A DNA stretch of 64,000 nt from assembly GCF_011320095.1 (NCBI RefSeq), contig NZ_JAANOY010000008.1, positions 1 to 64,000 on the forward strand, read 5' to 3'. The translations under genes and the position numbers were made by a program. The notes beneath the pieces were generated by a model. The model was given only the letters and a program-made list of their open reading frames with translations. It did not search any database and was not told where the DNA came from. The stretch's first letter is position 1, and each line of letters starts with the position of its first letter. The stretch is from Cognatiluteimonas telluris (GTDB lineage: Bacteria > Pseudomonadota > Gammaproteobacteria > Xanthomonadales > Xanthomonadaceae). Below, piece by piece: positions 49,853 to 58,439 of the stretch.

Positions 49853-50785
49853 ATGGGCCTAATGCTCAGCGTTGTCGTGCCCGTCTTCCGCAGCGGCCCG
49901 ATCCTGCCGGCGCTGCATGCGCGCGTGGCCGCGGCCCTGTCGGGCGTGGCCAGCGAGTGGGAACTGATCCTGGTCGACGATGCCAGCGGAGACGGCACCT
50001 TCGGCCACATGCTGGCGCTGCGTGCCTGCGATCCGCGCGTGCGGCTGATCCGCTTCGGCCGCAACATGGGCCAGCACCATGCCACCCTGTGCGGGATCAA
50101 GGCCGCGCGCGGCGATGTCGTCATCACCCTCGACGACGACCTGCAGAACCCGCCGGAAGAAATCCCGGCCTTCCTCGCCAGGCTGGACGAAGGCTTCGAC
50201 CTGGTCATCGGCCGCATCCGCGACGAGAAGAAGCACAGCGCGTGGCGGAATTTCTCCAGCGCGTTCGTGCAGCGCCTGGTGGGCGTGGTGCTTGGAAAGC
50301 CACGCGACCTGTCGCTGTCGAGCTACCGTGCGATGACCCGGCGCGCGGCGACGGTGCTGGGCAGCTATCGCGGCGTGCAGACCTACCTGCCGGCGCTGTT
50401 CTTCGGCCTGATCCCGGCCGAGCGCATCGCCAACGTCGACGTCGCGCACGATGCGCGCCGGCACGGCGCCAGCCACTACACTTTGCGCAAGCTGCTCAAG
50501 CTCACGTCCTACCTCCTGATCAACCATTCCAGCGTCCCGCTGCGCCTGACGTCCGCGCTGGGGCTGGTGACGAGCATCGCCAGCGCGGTGTTCGCGGTTT
50601 ACCTCGTCTCCGGCGCGCTGCTGCACGGCACCGCGGTCAAGGGCTGGACGTCGCTCGCGGTGCTCATCACCCTGGTCGGCGGCGCGATCCTGCTGTCGCT
50701 GGGCATCGTCGGCGAATACATCGGGCGCCTGCTGGTGGAGAGCTCGGCGCCGGAGCAGTTCCCGGTGTTCGAATCCCATGGTTGA
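49853..50785 (+). CDS. Polyprenyl-phosphate glycosyltransferase (ArnC/GtrB type)
   Basis: 310 residues from the ATG at 49853 (a second, MLSVVVP, is at 49862). GT2 domain with DDASGDGT (nucleotide site) and the DxD-containing TLDDDLQNPPEEIP (about 92-105), the ArnC/GtrB-type box. Two C-terminal membrane helices (about 230-255, 265-290). It should transfer a sugar from a nucleotide donor to undecaprenyl phosphate on the cytoplasmic face. It overlaps the next gene by eight bases, and two SMR-like proteins downstream resemble the ArnE/ArnF flippase. Confidence 0.9.
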   Translation: MGLMLSVVVPVFRSGPILPALHARVAAALSGVASEWELILVDDASGDGTFGHMLALRACDPRVRLIRFGRNMGQHHATLCGIKAARGDVVITLDDDLQNPPEEIPAFLARLDEGFDLVIGRIRDEKKHSAWRNFSSAFVQRLVGVVLGKPRDLSLSSYRAMTRRAATVLGSYRGVQTYLPALFFGLIPAERIANVDVAHDARRHGASHYTLRKLLKLTSYLLINHSSVPLRLTSALGLVTSIASAVFAVYLVSGALLHGTAVKGWTSLAVLITLVGGAILLSLGIVGEYIGRLLVESSAPEQFPVFESHG

Positions 50786-51206
50786 ACGCGTTGGCGAAGG
50801 CGCGGGCGCATCGATGCGCACCCCGCGCGCCAGGCTGGCGATCCTGCTTGCCCTGGTGGCACTGAGCGTGGGACTGCAACTGGTGAACGCCTGGCTGGTC
50901 AAGCTTGCGGCCGCAACGCCGCCACCGCCACCGCTGCTCGGCGCGGGCCTGCTGCTCATCGTGCTTGCACTGGGGTTCGCGCGATTCTTCATCTGGAGCG
51001 GCATCTACAAGCGTTATCCGATCAGCCTGGCGTACCCCTTGTCGGCGATTTTCTTCCCCGCCGTGGTGCTGCTGGCCTGGACGATGGGCGAAGCGATCGG
51101 GGCCATGCAGGTCGCGGGAGCCACCGTGGTCATGGCGGGCGTGGTGCTGATGGTGACTGCCAGACCCCACCCCGCCGACGCGCCCGACCCGCCAATCATC
51201 GACTGA
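50778..51206 (+). CDS. SMR/EamA-type small membrane protein, ArnE/ArnF-like
   Basis: 142 residues, four membrane helices (about 17-37, 47-65, 85-100, 110-130). YKRYPISLAYPLSAIFFPAV matches the SMR-like pattern near helices 2-3 of ArnE/ArnF, which flip undecaprenyl-phosphate-aminoarabinose. The second such protein is at 52047-52373; the pair could form a heterodimer. An alternative ATG at 50814 (MRTPRARL) would remove the polar start. It overlaps the preceding gene. Confidence 0.78.
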   Translation: MVERVGEGAGASMRTPRARLAILLALVALSVGLQLVNAWLVKLAAATPPPPPLLGAGLLLIVLALGFARFFIWSGIYKRYPISLAYPLSAIFFPAVVLLAWTMGEAIGAMQVAGATVVMAGVVLMVTARPHPADAPDPPIID

Positions 51207-51207
51207 A

Positions 51208-52050
51208 ATGCAACGACCGCTGCCGCAAATCATCACCAACGTCGAACGCGACGGGGACGGCATCTGGCGCGCGATCTCCAGTTCGGCGGTGTCCTACCCG
51301 GACGCCGGGCACGAGACCGTCCACGACGTCGAAGGCAATTCGTTCTGGTTCGCGCACCGCAACCAGTGCATTGCCGCCGCCATTGCCCACCTGCCCCCCG
51401 ATCGCACGCTGCCGTTTGCCGACATCGGCGGAGGCAACGGGTTCGTGGCGGCGATGGTCCGTAGCCTGGGCTACCGCGTACTGCTGATCGAGCCCGGGAC
51501 CGCGGGTATCGCCCATGCCCGCGAGCGTGAGATCGACGAACTGGTACAGGCATCGGTGGTCGACCTGGACGTCGCCAAGGGCAGCCTTGGCGCCATTGGC
51601 CTGTTCGACGTGCTCGAACACATCCAGGACGATGCCGGCGCCTTGCGCGCAATGCGCGCGATGCTTGCCGATGGAGGGCGGATGTACGTGACGGTTCCAG
51701 CGCATCGATGGCTGTGGTCGAGCGCCGACGACCGGGCGGGCCATTTCCGGCGGTACACCACCGGAGAGCTGCGTGGACTGTTCGAACGTTGCGATTACAC
51801 GGTCGAGCTATGCAGCTATTACTTCCGGCCGCTGCCACTTCCGATGCTGCTCCTGCGTTGCCTGCCCGAACGCCTGGGGCTGCGCCGGGCGCCGTCCCGC
51901 GGGCGGGCGCAGGTTGCCGGGGAACATCGGCCAATGGGCTCGCTGCTGCAACGGCTGCTGTCCGGTGAGGTGCGCGCGTTGTCCCGCGGCCGCGAGCTCA
52001 CCTTCGGCGCCAGCTGCCTGCTGGTCGCCACGCGGCAGGGCGCGGCTTGA
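51208..52050 (+). CDS. SAM-dependent methyltransferase between the two SMR-like genes
   Basis: 280 residues. The SAM loop is FADIGGGNGFVAAMVRSLG (about 71-89), the acidic beta-2 end is in VLLIEPGTAGI, and motif III/IV is IGLFDVLEHIQDDAGALRAM. Class I (ubiE-like) fold. Starts two bases after the preceding gene, and its stop overlaps the next gene's TTG. It could methylate the lipid-linked sugar or another cell-surface intermediate. Confidence 0.82.
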   Translation: MQRPLPQIITNVERDGDGIWRAISSSAVSYPDAGHETVHDVEGNSFWFAHRNQCIAAAIAHLPPDRTLPFADIGGGNGFVAAMVRSLGYRVLLIEPGTAGIAHAREREIDELVQASVVDLDVAKGSLGAIGLFDVLEHIQDDAGALRAMRAMLADGGRMYVTVPAHRWLWSSADDRAGHFRRYTTGELRGLFERCDYTVELCSYYFRPLPLPMLLLRCLPERLGLRRAPSRGRAQVAGEHRPMGSLLQRLLSGEVRALSRGRELTFGASCLLVATRQGAA

Positions 52051-52373
52051 CCGTGGGAACGACGCTGGTGGCCTATGCATCGCTGCTGCTCGTGCTGTCG
52101 TGCACCGCGACGGCACAGATCGCCTTCAAGGCCTGGCACCTGTCCGGACGCCACGGCACCCTTGCGCTCGCGATCCTGCTGTTCGTCTGCATCCCGCCGG
52201 TGACCATCCTCACCGCACGCGAACTCGGCATCGGCAAGGTCTACGTGCTCATGAGCCTGAGCTACGCGCTGGTCGCCTTCATGGGATGGAAGCGCTTCGG
52301 CGAACCCGTGTCCCGCCGACAGGTGCAGGGCCTGGCCCTCATCACCCTCGGCTGCCTGATCTACACACTCTAG
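52047..52373 (+). CDS. SMR/EamA-type small membrane protein, ArnE/ArnF-like (second)
   Basis: 108 residues from the TTG at 52047 (overlaps the previous stop, TTGA; a GTG is at 52053). Four membrane helices. SCTATAQIAFKAWHLSG at helix 1 and GKVYVLMSLSYALVAFMGWK (helix 3) are SMR/EamA features. The fold is that of half a drug/metabolite transporter. Predicted partner of the SMR-like protein at 50778-51206 in flipping the undecaprenyl-phosphate sugar. Confidence 0.8.
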   Translation: MTVGTTLVAYASLLLVLSCTATAQIAFKAWHLSGRHGTLALAILLFVCIPPVTILTARELGIGKVYVLMSLSYALVAFMGWKRFGEPVSRRQVQGLALITLGCLIYTL

Positions 52374-52401
52374 CCGTGCCCCGTCGAGGATTGCATCCGC
52401 A

Positions 52402-53556
52402 ATGAAGATTCCGTTCAACAAGCCCTACATGACCGGGCGCGAACTGTGGTTGATCAGCCAGGCGCACGCGGCCGGACACCTGTCGGGTGATGGTCGCTTC
52501 ACGCGCCAGTGCCACGAATGGCTCCAGGCCAAGACGGGTTGCCGCAAGGCCCTGCTGACCCATTCGTGCACCGCTGCCCTGGAAATGGCGGCCCTGTTGC
52601 TGGACCTGCAGCCCGGCGACGAAGTCATCATGCCCTCGTTCACCTTCGTTTCGACCGCCAACGGGTTCGTGCTGCGCGGAGCGGTGCCGGTTTTCGTGGA
52701 CGTGCGCGCCGATACGCTGAACATCGACGAATCACTGATCGAGGCGGCGATCACCCCACGGACCAAAGCGATCTGCATGGTCCATTACGCGGGGGTCGCG
52801 TGCGAGATGGAAGCGATCATGGACATCGCCCGCCGCCATGGCCTGGCGATCGTGGAGGATGCGGCGCAAGGGATCTTCTCGACCTACCGCGGCAAGCCGC
52901 TGGGCAGCTTCGGCGCGTTGGGTGCGCTGAGCTTCCATGAAACCAAGAACGTCATCTCCGGCGAAGGCGGTGCGCTGCTGGTCAACGATCCCGCCCTTTC
53001 CGAGCGTGCGGAGATCATCCGCGAGAAAGGCACCAACCGCAGCCAGTTCTTCCGCGGCCAGGTCGACAAGTACACCTGGGTGGACATCGGCTCCTCCTAC
53101 CTGCCGGGCGAGATCATCGCGGCCTTCCTGGCTGCGCAACTGGAGGACGCGGATGCCATCACCGCGCGGCGCATGGCGCTCTGGGAGCGCTACCACGCGT
53201 GGGCCGAGCCGCTTGAACGGCAGGGACTCCTGCGCCGGCCGGTCATCCCCGCCGATTGCGAGCACAACGCGCACATGTACTACCTGCTGTTGCCGTCATT
53301 GCAGGCGCGGACGCACTTCATCGAGACCTTGCGCGACAGCGGCATTGGCGCCGTCTTCCATTACATCCCGCTCCATTCCTCGCCAGCGGGCATCCGGCTG
53401 GGTCGCGCGCATGGATCGATGTCGGTCACCGACGACATCAGCGACCGGCTCGTGCGGATGCCGCTCTGGGTGGGCCTGGAGCCTCACATGGACGAAGTGC
53501 TCGAAAGCGCCCGCCGCGCCCTGGCGTCGGGTGGCCCGGAAGGCAGCATGGCCTGA
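52402..53556 (+). CDS. dTDP-4-amino-4,6-dideoxygalactose transaminase (WecE/RffA type)
   Basis: 384 residues. PLP-dependent DegT/DnrJ/EryC1/StrS enzyme. The PLP lysine is in SFHETKN (about 180); VIMPSFTFVSTANGFVLRGA, VHYAGVACEME and IIREKGTNRSQFFRGQVDKY are shared with E. coli WecE. It should make dTDP-Fuc4N from dTDP-4-keto-6-deoxyglucose. The NAG/sugar enzymes that supply this substrate (rmlA, rmlB) are not in the window. Its last ~24 codons overlap the convergent gene at 53484-55073. Confidence 0.92.
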   Translation: MKIPFNKPYMTGRELWLISQAHAAGHLSGDGRFTRQCHEWLQAKTGCRKALLTHSCTAALEMAALLLDLQPGDEVIMPSFTFVSTANGFVLRGAVPVFVDVRADTLNIDESLIEAAITPRTKAICMVHYAGVACEMEAIMDIARRHGLAIVEDAAQGIFSTYRGKPLGSFGALGALSFHETKNVISGEGGALLVNDPALSERAEIIREKGTNRSQFFRGQVDKYTWVDIGSSYLPGEIIAAFLAAQLEDADAITARRMALWERYHAWAEPLERQGLLRRPVIPADCEHNAHMYYLLLPSLQARTHFIETLRDSGIGAVFHYIPLHSSPAGIRLGRAHGSMSVTDDISDRLVRMPLWVGLEPHMDEVLESARRALASGGPEGSMA

Positions 53557-55073
53557 CTTGGATAAAGCCGGTTGCGAAGGCGGAACTTCCGGGAATACAC
53601 GCTCAGTTGATGGCTGCGCAGGAAGCGGGCGACGCTGACGTAGTTGCCACAGTCGTCGCTTCCGATCGCACAGTGCGTCGCCTTCCTGGGCTTCTGCTGC
53701 GCCAATGCATCCAGCCACGCCGCACGTCGCTGTAGATAGACGCTGCGATAGGTGACTCCCTGCCAGGTATGCAGGCTCATCGGGACCTGCAGCCCCAGGA
53801 GCACCACGAGCACCAGGCCCATGACGATCCGGCCCGCTGGCTGGATCGCCCGCGCATCCGCGGTCGTTTCCCCGAGCCGGGGCAACTGACTGATGGCCAT
53901 GAGCAGCAATGCCATCACGTTCCAGATGTAGATCAATACATAGCGCGAGACCCACAGGTAGCCAGGGCCGTAAAGGCTGACCCTGACGATGAGCGTCGCC
54001 GCGACCAGCCCATAGAACATCCACATCAGGGCGATGGCCATGAAACTGATGGCATTGCGCCGACCGCACCATGCCCGCCACCAGAACCAGCCATGGAGCA
54101 CCAGTACGACAAGCAGGATCGCGATTTCGCCTGCCAATTGGGCGTCGCCCAACATCCAGCGCAGCTGCGCGCGATGGGCGACCGGCGCGATCAGAGGGAT
54201 CCCGATCCGCGATACGACCTGCCCCGCGTGGTGCACCAGCAGCTGCAGTCGCTCGGCAACGCCAGGCTCGGGCCCGCCGGCTCCGCTTGCATAGGCCGGA
54301 AGCTCGGCCCGGCTGATGTAGCCCACCGCCATCGAAGCCCGGACCAGGTAATAGACGCCGTAGGCCGCAAGCATCGTCATGGAGGCCTTCAAGGCGGCAC
54401 CACGGCGGTGGTCGCGCAGGCCGAACACCACCAGCGCCAGCATTGCCGCGATGCTGGTGATCAGGCCGACGTCATCGGCGACGATATCCATTGCCATCGC
54501 CGCTGCGAACAGGACCACCAGGTGCCACGCACGCGCATGGCGATAGCCCCACCATGCCGCGACCAGGAACAGGATGACGAAGGCATGGCTGGTGTAGCCC
54601 AGCGTCAGCAGCGACCAGTTGAAGACCACGGGGGCATTCAGCGACAGGTACACCGCCGCCAGGGCAACGAAGGCCGCCTTGGCCAGCATCGTCGGTCGTG
54701 ACGGCCCATCGCCGCCGTGCCGGACGAGCAGCCATAGCATCGCCAGGTTGAAGAACGACGCCATGACCCCGATGAGCGCGGCGATGCCGAAATCCAGGTC
54801 GAAGTAGCGGTAGTGGAACAGCAGGATCAATTTCCGCAACGGCTGGGAGTGATCGAACAGGCTGCGCGTCACGAACAGGTCCGAAACGGCAAGATGTCCT
54901 TCCGCCGCCCGGCGCACGACCCAGTCGACGAAGACCCAATCGTCCGCGCTGACCATCGGGTTGACGGCCTTGATGGTGTACAGCAGCGCGTTTGCGCCGA
55001 TGCAGACGAGTGCGGCGGCCAGCACGAAACCGATGGCCGTGCGTGCCAGGGTCGGGTTGACTGCAGGGGTCAT
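53484..55073 (-). CDS. Polytopic membrane protein, GT-C-like (first of a pair)
   Basis: 529 residues, about ten to twelve hydrophobic helices. After the first helix comes an acidic periplasmic loop with MVSADDWVFVDWVVRRAAEG, where the DD pair in loop 1 is what GT-C glycosyltransferases have at their catalytic site. No named family is recognised. The ATG overlaps the preceding gene's stop (ATGA), so the pair is co-translated. The C-terminal tail overlaps wecE on the other strand by 73 bases. Possibly the periplasmic glycosyltransferase that uses the lipid-linked sugar. Confidence 0.7.
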   Translation of the reverse strand: MTPAVNPTLARTAIGFVLAAALVCIGANALLYTIKAVNPMVSADDWVFVDWVVRRAAEGHLAVSDLFVTRSLFDHSQPLRKLILLFHYRYFDLDFGIAALIGVMASFFNLAMLWLLVRHGGDGPSRPTMLAKAAFVALAAVYLSLNAPVVFNWSLLTLGYTSHAFVILFLVAAWWGYRHARAWHLVVLFAAAMAMDIVADDVGLITSIAAMLALVVFGLRDHRRGAALKASMTMLAAYGVYYLVRASMAVGYISRAELPAYASGAGGPEPGVAERLQLLVHHAGQVVSRIGIPLIAPVAHRAQLRWMLGDAQLAGEIAILLVVLVLHGWFWWRAWCGRRNAISFMAIALMWMFYGLVAATLIVRVSLYGPGYLWVSRYVLIYIWNVMALLLMAISQLPRLGETTADARAIQPAGRIVMGLVLVVLLGLQVPMSLHTWQGVTYRSVYLQRRAAWLDALAQQKPRKATHCAIGSDDCGNYVSVARFLRSHQLSVYSRKFRLRNRLYPSQAMLPSGPPDARARRALSSTSSM

Positions 55074-56698
55074 CGGTTTTTCCGTGGTTTCATTGGCTGG
55101 AAGCGGACCGGCTTTTGCAGGCAGCCGGGCATCGGCCGCTCATAGGTGTAGAGGCGATTGCCGGCGACGATCGCTTCCGAAGCGGCGGGAAGGCAGCTTG
55201 GCGGGAGCGTAGCCCGATGCTGCCGCACGGGCAGCAGGATGAACCAGCGCTCGTTGCCCGGCATGTAGTTGACGCGGTCCCGATCGGCCAGCCAGGCCAT
55301 CCGACGGACCAGCCGCCCGCCTGCGGGCGTACGGATCGGTGTGACCTGGATCGCACCGCCGGACAGCAGCGTGATCGTATTGGCTTCCCAATAGGTTGCG
55401 AACCCGCGGTCGAATCCGTGCTGCCGCAACCAATGGGTCGCCGCGAGCTGGTCCCGGTGCGTGGTCCGCTGCTTGATGGACATCCCCGCATACGCCGACG
55501 GTCCCGCCGATGGAAGCGCGCACACATTGGCGATGCCCGGCAGCAATCCCAGCATCAGCGCCACGCGCACCGCATGGCGCAGCGCCGCGGGTTCGGCCCG
55601 GCTGGCCACCGTTGCCGCCACCGGCAGCAGGGGCGACAACGGGATCAATGCGTAGTAGATGCCATAGAACGGCTTGATGTTCTCGTACGTCAGCAGGTAG
55701 ACGACGATTCCGCCGAATCCAGCCAGCGCGAAGAGGTAGACGAATCCCTGCCCCTGCGAGAACAACTGCCTGCGCCGGACATCCAGCACGGGGGCCACCA
55801 GCAGCAGCAGCCACACCATCGTCGTGATCGCGACCGCCGCCTGGGGCAGCAGCAGGTGGCGGGAGCCGGCAAAGTGCGCCGCCAGCTCGACCAGCTTGGC
55901 GGAATTCGTCGCGATTCGCCCGGGTGTCAACGCCAATGCGAGTGTTGCGTAACTCGTGTCGACGAACACGTCCCGCAGCAACATGATATGCAGCCACCAC
56001 CCCAGCAGCGCCGTCGCACAAGCCAGCCCCATCGCCAGCAGCAGGCGGCTGCGGCGGGCGCGCTCCAACCCGGAACCGGCCCAGCCGGCCAATGCCAGCA
56101 GCGACCCGGAAGCCAGCAGCGGCAGCAGGGTGTAGACAAGCGCCTTCTTGGGGGACGAGGCGGTCATCAGCAGGGCCACCGCCAACGCGCCGAGCAGGGT
56201 GGCCACGTGTCCGCGCCGGAATACGAACGTCACCAGCAGCGCCAGGTAGCAGCACACCAGGCCCATCTGCACCGAGATGCCAAGGCCGACAACGACGTCC
56301 AGGTAGATCAGCGACGGCCCCAGCAACAGCAGCAGCGCGCCGGAGCAGGCCTGCAGCCAGTCGGCGCCCAGCAGGCGCGCAAGCAGGGCACTGGATGCGA
56401 ATGCGAAACCCGCGCCCAGGCACGCCGAGAACACCGATGTCGTGGTCGTCGGGCCGAAAGCCAGCGCGCCCAGCATCGCGATCTGCAGGCGGCCGTCGAA
56501 GCCGAGGCTGTCGCTGACATACGCCCAGTCCCGGGAGACCAGGCGGCCGGCATGCGCGAGCTGGTCGGCCAGCAGGATGGTCGACGCCGAATCTGAATTG
56601 ATGAAGGAGGCCGACCAGGCGAGCAGGAACACCAGCAACGCGATCGCCGCGGCAAGGTCGACCACGGCCTGTACAGGGGGGTGCTTCAAGAGGGTCAC
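55070..56698 (-). CDS. Polytopic membrane protein, GT-C-like (second of a pair)
   Basis: 542 residues, about eleven hydrophobic helices and a ~140-residue C-terminal soluble domain rich in aromatic and basic residues (RLYTYERPMPGCLQKPVRFQ). Loop 1 contains INSDSASTILLADQLAHAG, with an acidic residue after helix 1, as in GT-C enzymes. No named family is recognised. First gene of the pair, co-translated with the 529-residue protein. Confidence 0.68.
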   Translation of the reverse strand: MTLLKHPPVQAVVDLAAAIALLVFLLAWSASFINSDSASTILLADQLAHAGRLVSRDWAYVSDSLGFDGRLQIAMLGALAFGPTTTTSVFSACLGAGFAFASSALLARLLGADWLQACSGALLLLLGPSLIYLDVVVGLGISVQMGLVCCYLALLVTFVFRRGHVATLLGALAVALLMTASSPKKALVYTLLPLLASGSLLALAGWAGSGLERARRSRLLLAMGLACATALLGWWLHIMLLRDVFVDTSYATLALALTPGRIATNSAKLVELAAHFAGSRHLLLPQAAVAITTMVWLLLLVAPVLDVRRRQLFSQGQGFVYLFALAGFGGIVVYLLTYENIKPFYGIYYALIPLSPLLPVAATVASRAEPAALRHAVRVALMLGLLPGIANVCALPSAGPSAYAGMSIKQRTTHRDQLAATHWLRQHGFDRGFATYWEANTITLLSGGAIQVTPIRTPAGGRLVRRMAWLADRDRVNYMPGNERWFILLPVRQHRATLPPSCLPAASEAIVAGNRLYTYERPMPGCLQKPVRFQPMKPRKNR

Positions 56699-56786
56699 GG
56701 AGTGGACATGGCCGGTAGGGCACCGTGGCGACAGGGCGCCGGCGCGCGCATGCTATCATCGGCGGCTCACGACTGGCCCCGATGAC

Positions 56787-57242
56787 ATGCCTAGATTCCT
56801 GCTTCTCGGCGCAATGCTGGTGGTTTCGATGGCGGGCTGCAATCGCCCGGCGACCGCACCCGGGGCAGGCACGACGACGGCCACCGACCAGACGCACGCC
56901 GCGGCCGCGCCGGCCAGGCGTCCAGGCAAGCTGACAGCCGCGCAACTGGAACAGGTCGCCGCTTCGGGCAAGACCGGTTTGTGGTCGGAGACGCCGGAAG
57001 TCTGCACCAGTCGCAAGTTGCGCAAGCCATTCTTCGTGGTCTGGAACGTGCAGCCGTCCGGCGCCCGGAACGTTGTCCTGTACCTGGTCCAACGCGCAGG
57101 CGAACGCCGGGTGACGCGCGGCGGAGCCGTTGGTGGACAGAGGCTTGGCCGGTGGGTACGCCCGGGCACGACGCTGCTGCTGCGCGATGCGGACAAGAAG
57201 ACCGAACTGGGCAAGCTCGTCGTCGGTGGCAAGCACTGCTGA
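56787..57242 (+). CDS. Small lipoprotein with the W-x37-W domain (second copy)
   Basis: 151 residues. Lipobox-like SMAGC (Cys18; Met in place of the usual Leu at -3). An Ala/Thr/Pro-rich linker leads to a domain with W86, W123 (WVRPG) and Cys73/Cys151, the arrangement of the lipoprotein at 42400-42783. It starts 88 bases from the divergent GT-C pair. The same Trp spacing and W-x3-G recur at the C-terminus of Wzt (60245-61303). Probably a surface polysaccharide accessory; the function is inferred from context only. Confidence 0.75.
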   Translation: MPRFLLLGAMLVVSMAGCNRPATAPGAGTTTATDQTHAAAAPARRPGKLTAAQLEQVAASGKTGLWSETPEVCTSRKLRKPFFVVWNVQPSGARNVVLYLVQRAGERRVTRGGAVGGQRLGRWVRPGTTLLLRDADKKTELGKLVVGGKHC

Positions 57243-57358
57243 TCGCAAGTGCGTGGGTGCCCGCCGACCACAGGCGGCCCGACGCGCGCGGCGAACGGTG
57301 CGCGCGCATCGGCTGGCACGCTGGAATCGCGGTCGGCGGCCTGTCCCGGGCGCGCGGC

Positions 57359-58429
57359 TTACTCCCGGATCTGGTCGATGGCTTCCTCGTCGCAGATGAT
57401 CTCCCCGGCGTCGGCGTCCTCGAGCGCGGCCGGCAGGGGCATGCCGGTTGCGGCGCCTGCCGGCTGGCTGCCGGCGAGGTAGTGGCGCGCGAAGCAGCGC
57501 ATCACGTGGGCGACGCCGGCCTCGGTCACCTCGCGCGCATCGGGCTGGTAGTACATGCCGGCGTTGAAGCTGCCGGTGATGATCTCGAACGACGGAAAGT
57601 AGTCCACCCAGTCGAATTCGCGGACGACGCCCTCGGCGGCCACGCGCAGCACGGACTTGCTGTAGGTCGTCGCGGTCAGGACGTGGCGATCCTCGAATGT
57701 CGCGATCAGCGGCACCGGGGAAACCGTGAGCAGCACGCGCACGCGTGGATTGACCGCGCGCAGCAGGCCCAGGAACGCACGCAGGTCGGCGACCGTTTCG
57801 GCGACGTCGAAATTGACGAACTCATGCCGGCCCGGATCGTATTCGCCCGCGGTCACGCCGGGGGCCAACGGGAAGACGGCGCCGTCCTGGCGCGAGCGCC
57901 AGCCTTCGGTCAGGCCCAGCGTGAACACGAACACGTTAGCCTGCCCGAACATTTCCCGCACGGCCGCCAAGTGCGAGGCGCGGTCGGCGTGCAACGCGTC
58001 CAGCGTTGTGAAGCCGCCCTCCTCGACGTTGGGCCGGTAAGGGTCGGCGTAGTGCCCATCCGGCCGGATCCAGTGATCCTCGGCCGGCATCCAGTCGCCA
58101 TGGGCGCGCTGGAACAACTGCAGCAGTTGGCGCACGGTGTAGAGATTGCCGAAGCGGGCGGAAAACACTCCGTAGCCGCGGGCGCGCGCCTGCTCGGGGG
58201 TGGCGCCCCGGAGCCGTTCGGCGATGAAATAATTGAACCCGGCGGCCTGCAGCTTGCGTGCGATGTGCTGGGCGAAACAGCTGCCGGCGGTCGCGACCTT
58301 GTCCTGGCGCCCGATCGTGAAGCGCGCGGCGACCACCGGATCGAGCAGGTGGCGTTCGACCGTGGAGACAGCGCGGCGCCAGAAGTGCGCCGGCGACAGG
58401 TCGGCATACGGATTGCGGGGGCGGCTCAT
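57359..58429 (-). CDS. GSCFA family protein
   Basis: 356 residues from the ATG at 58429 (MSRPRNPYADLSP). The family motif GSCFA is in ATAGSCFAQHIARKLQAAG (about 47-65), followed by VFTLGLTEGWRS and VLLTVSPVPLIATF, which are GDSL/SGNH-like. GSCFA proteins occur in capsule and polysaccharide loci, and their chemistry is poorly characterised; esterase or acyltransferase is the usual proposal. It follows the WcbI gene by 10 bases on the same strand and is probably co-transcribed. Confidence 0.85.
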   Translation of the reverse strand: MSRPRNPYADLSPAHFWRRAVSTVERHLLDPVVAARFTIGRQDKVATAGSCFAQHIARKLQAAGFNYFIAERLRGATPEQARARGYGVFSARFGNLYTVRQLLQLFQRAHGDWMPAEDHWIRPDGHYADPYRPNVEEGGFTTLDALHADRASHLAAVREMFGQANVFVFTLGLTEGWRSRQDGAVFPLAPGVTAGEYDPGRHEFVNFDVAETVADLRAFLGLLRAVNPRVRVLLTVSPVPLIATFEDRHVLTATTYSKSVLRVAAEGVVREFDWVDYFPSFEIITGSFNAGMYYQPDAREVTEAGVAHVMRCFARHYLAGSQPAGAATGMPLPAALEDADAGEIICDEEAIDQIRE

Positions 58430-58439
58430 CGTGGGGCCC

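Noticed and set aside
57243..57358. A gene between the second small lipoprotein and GSCFA
   Set aside because: The 116 bases have no open frame with a start and family support.
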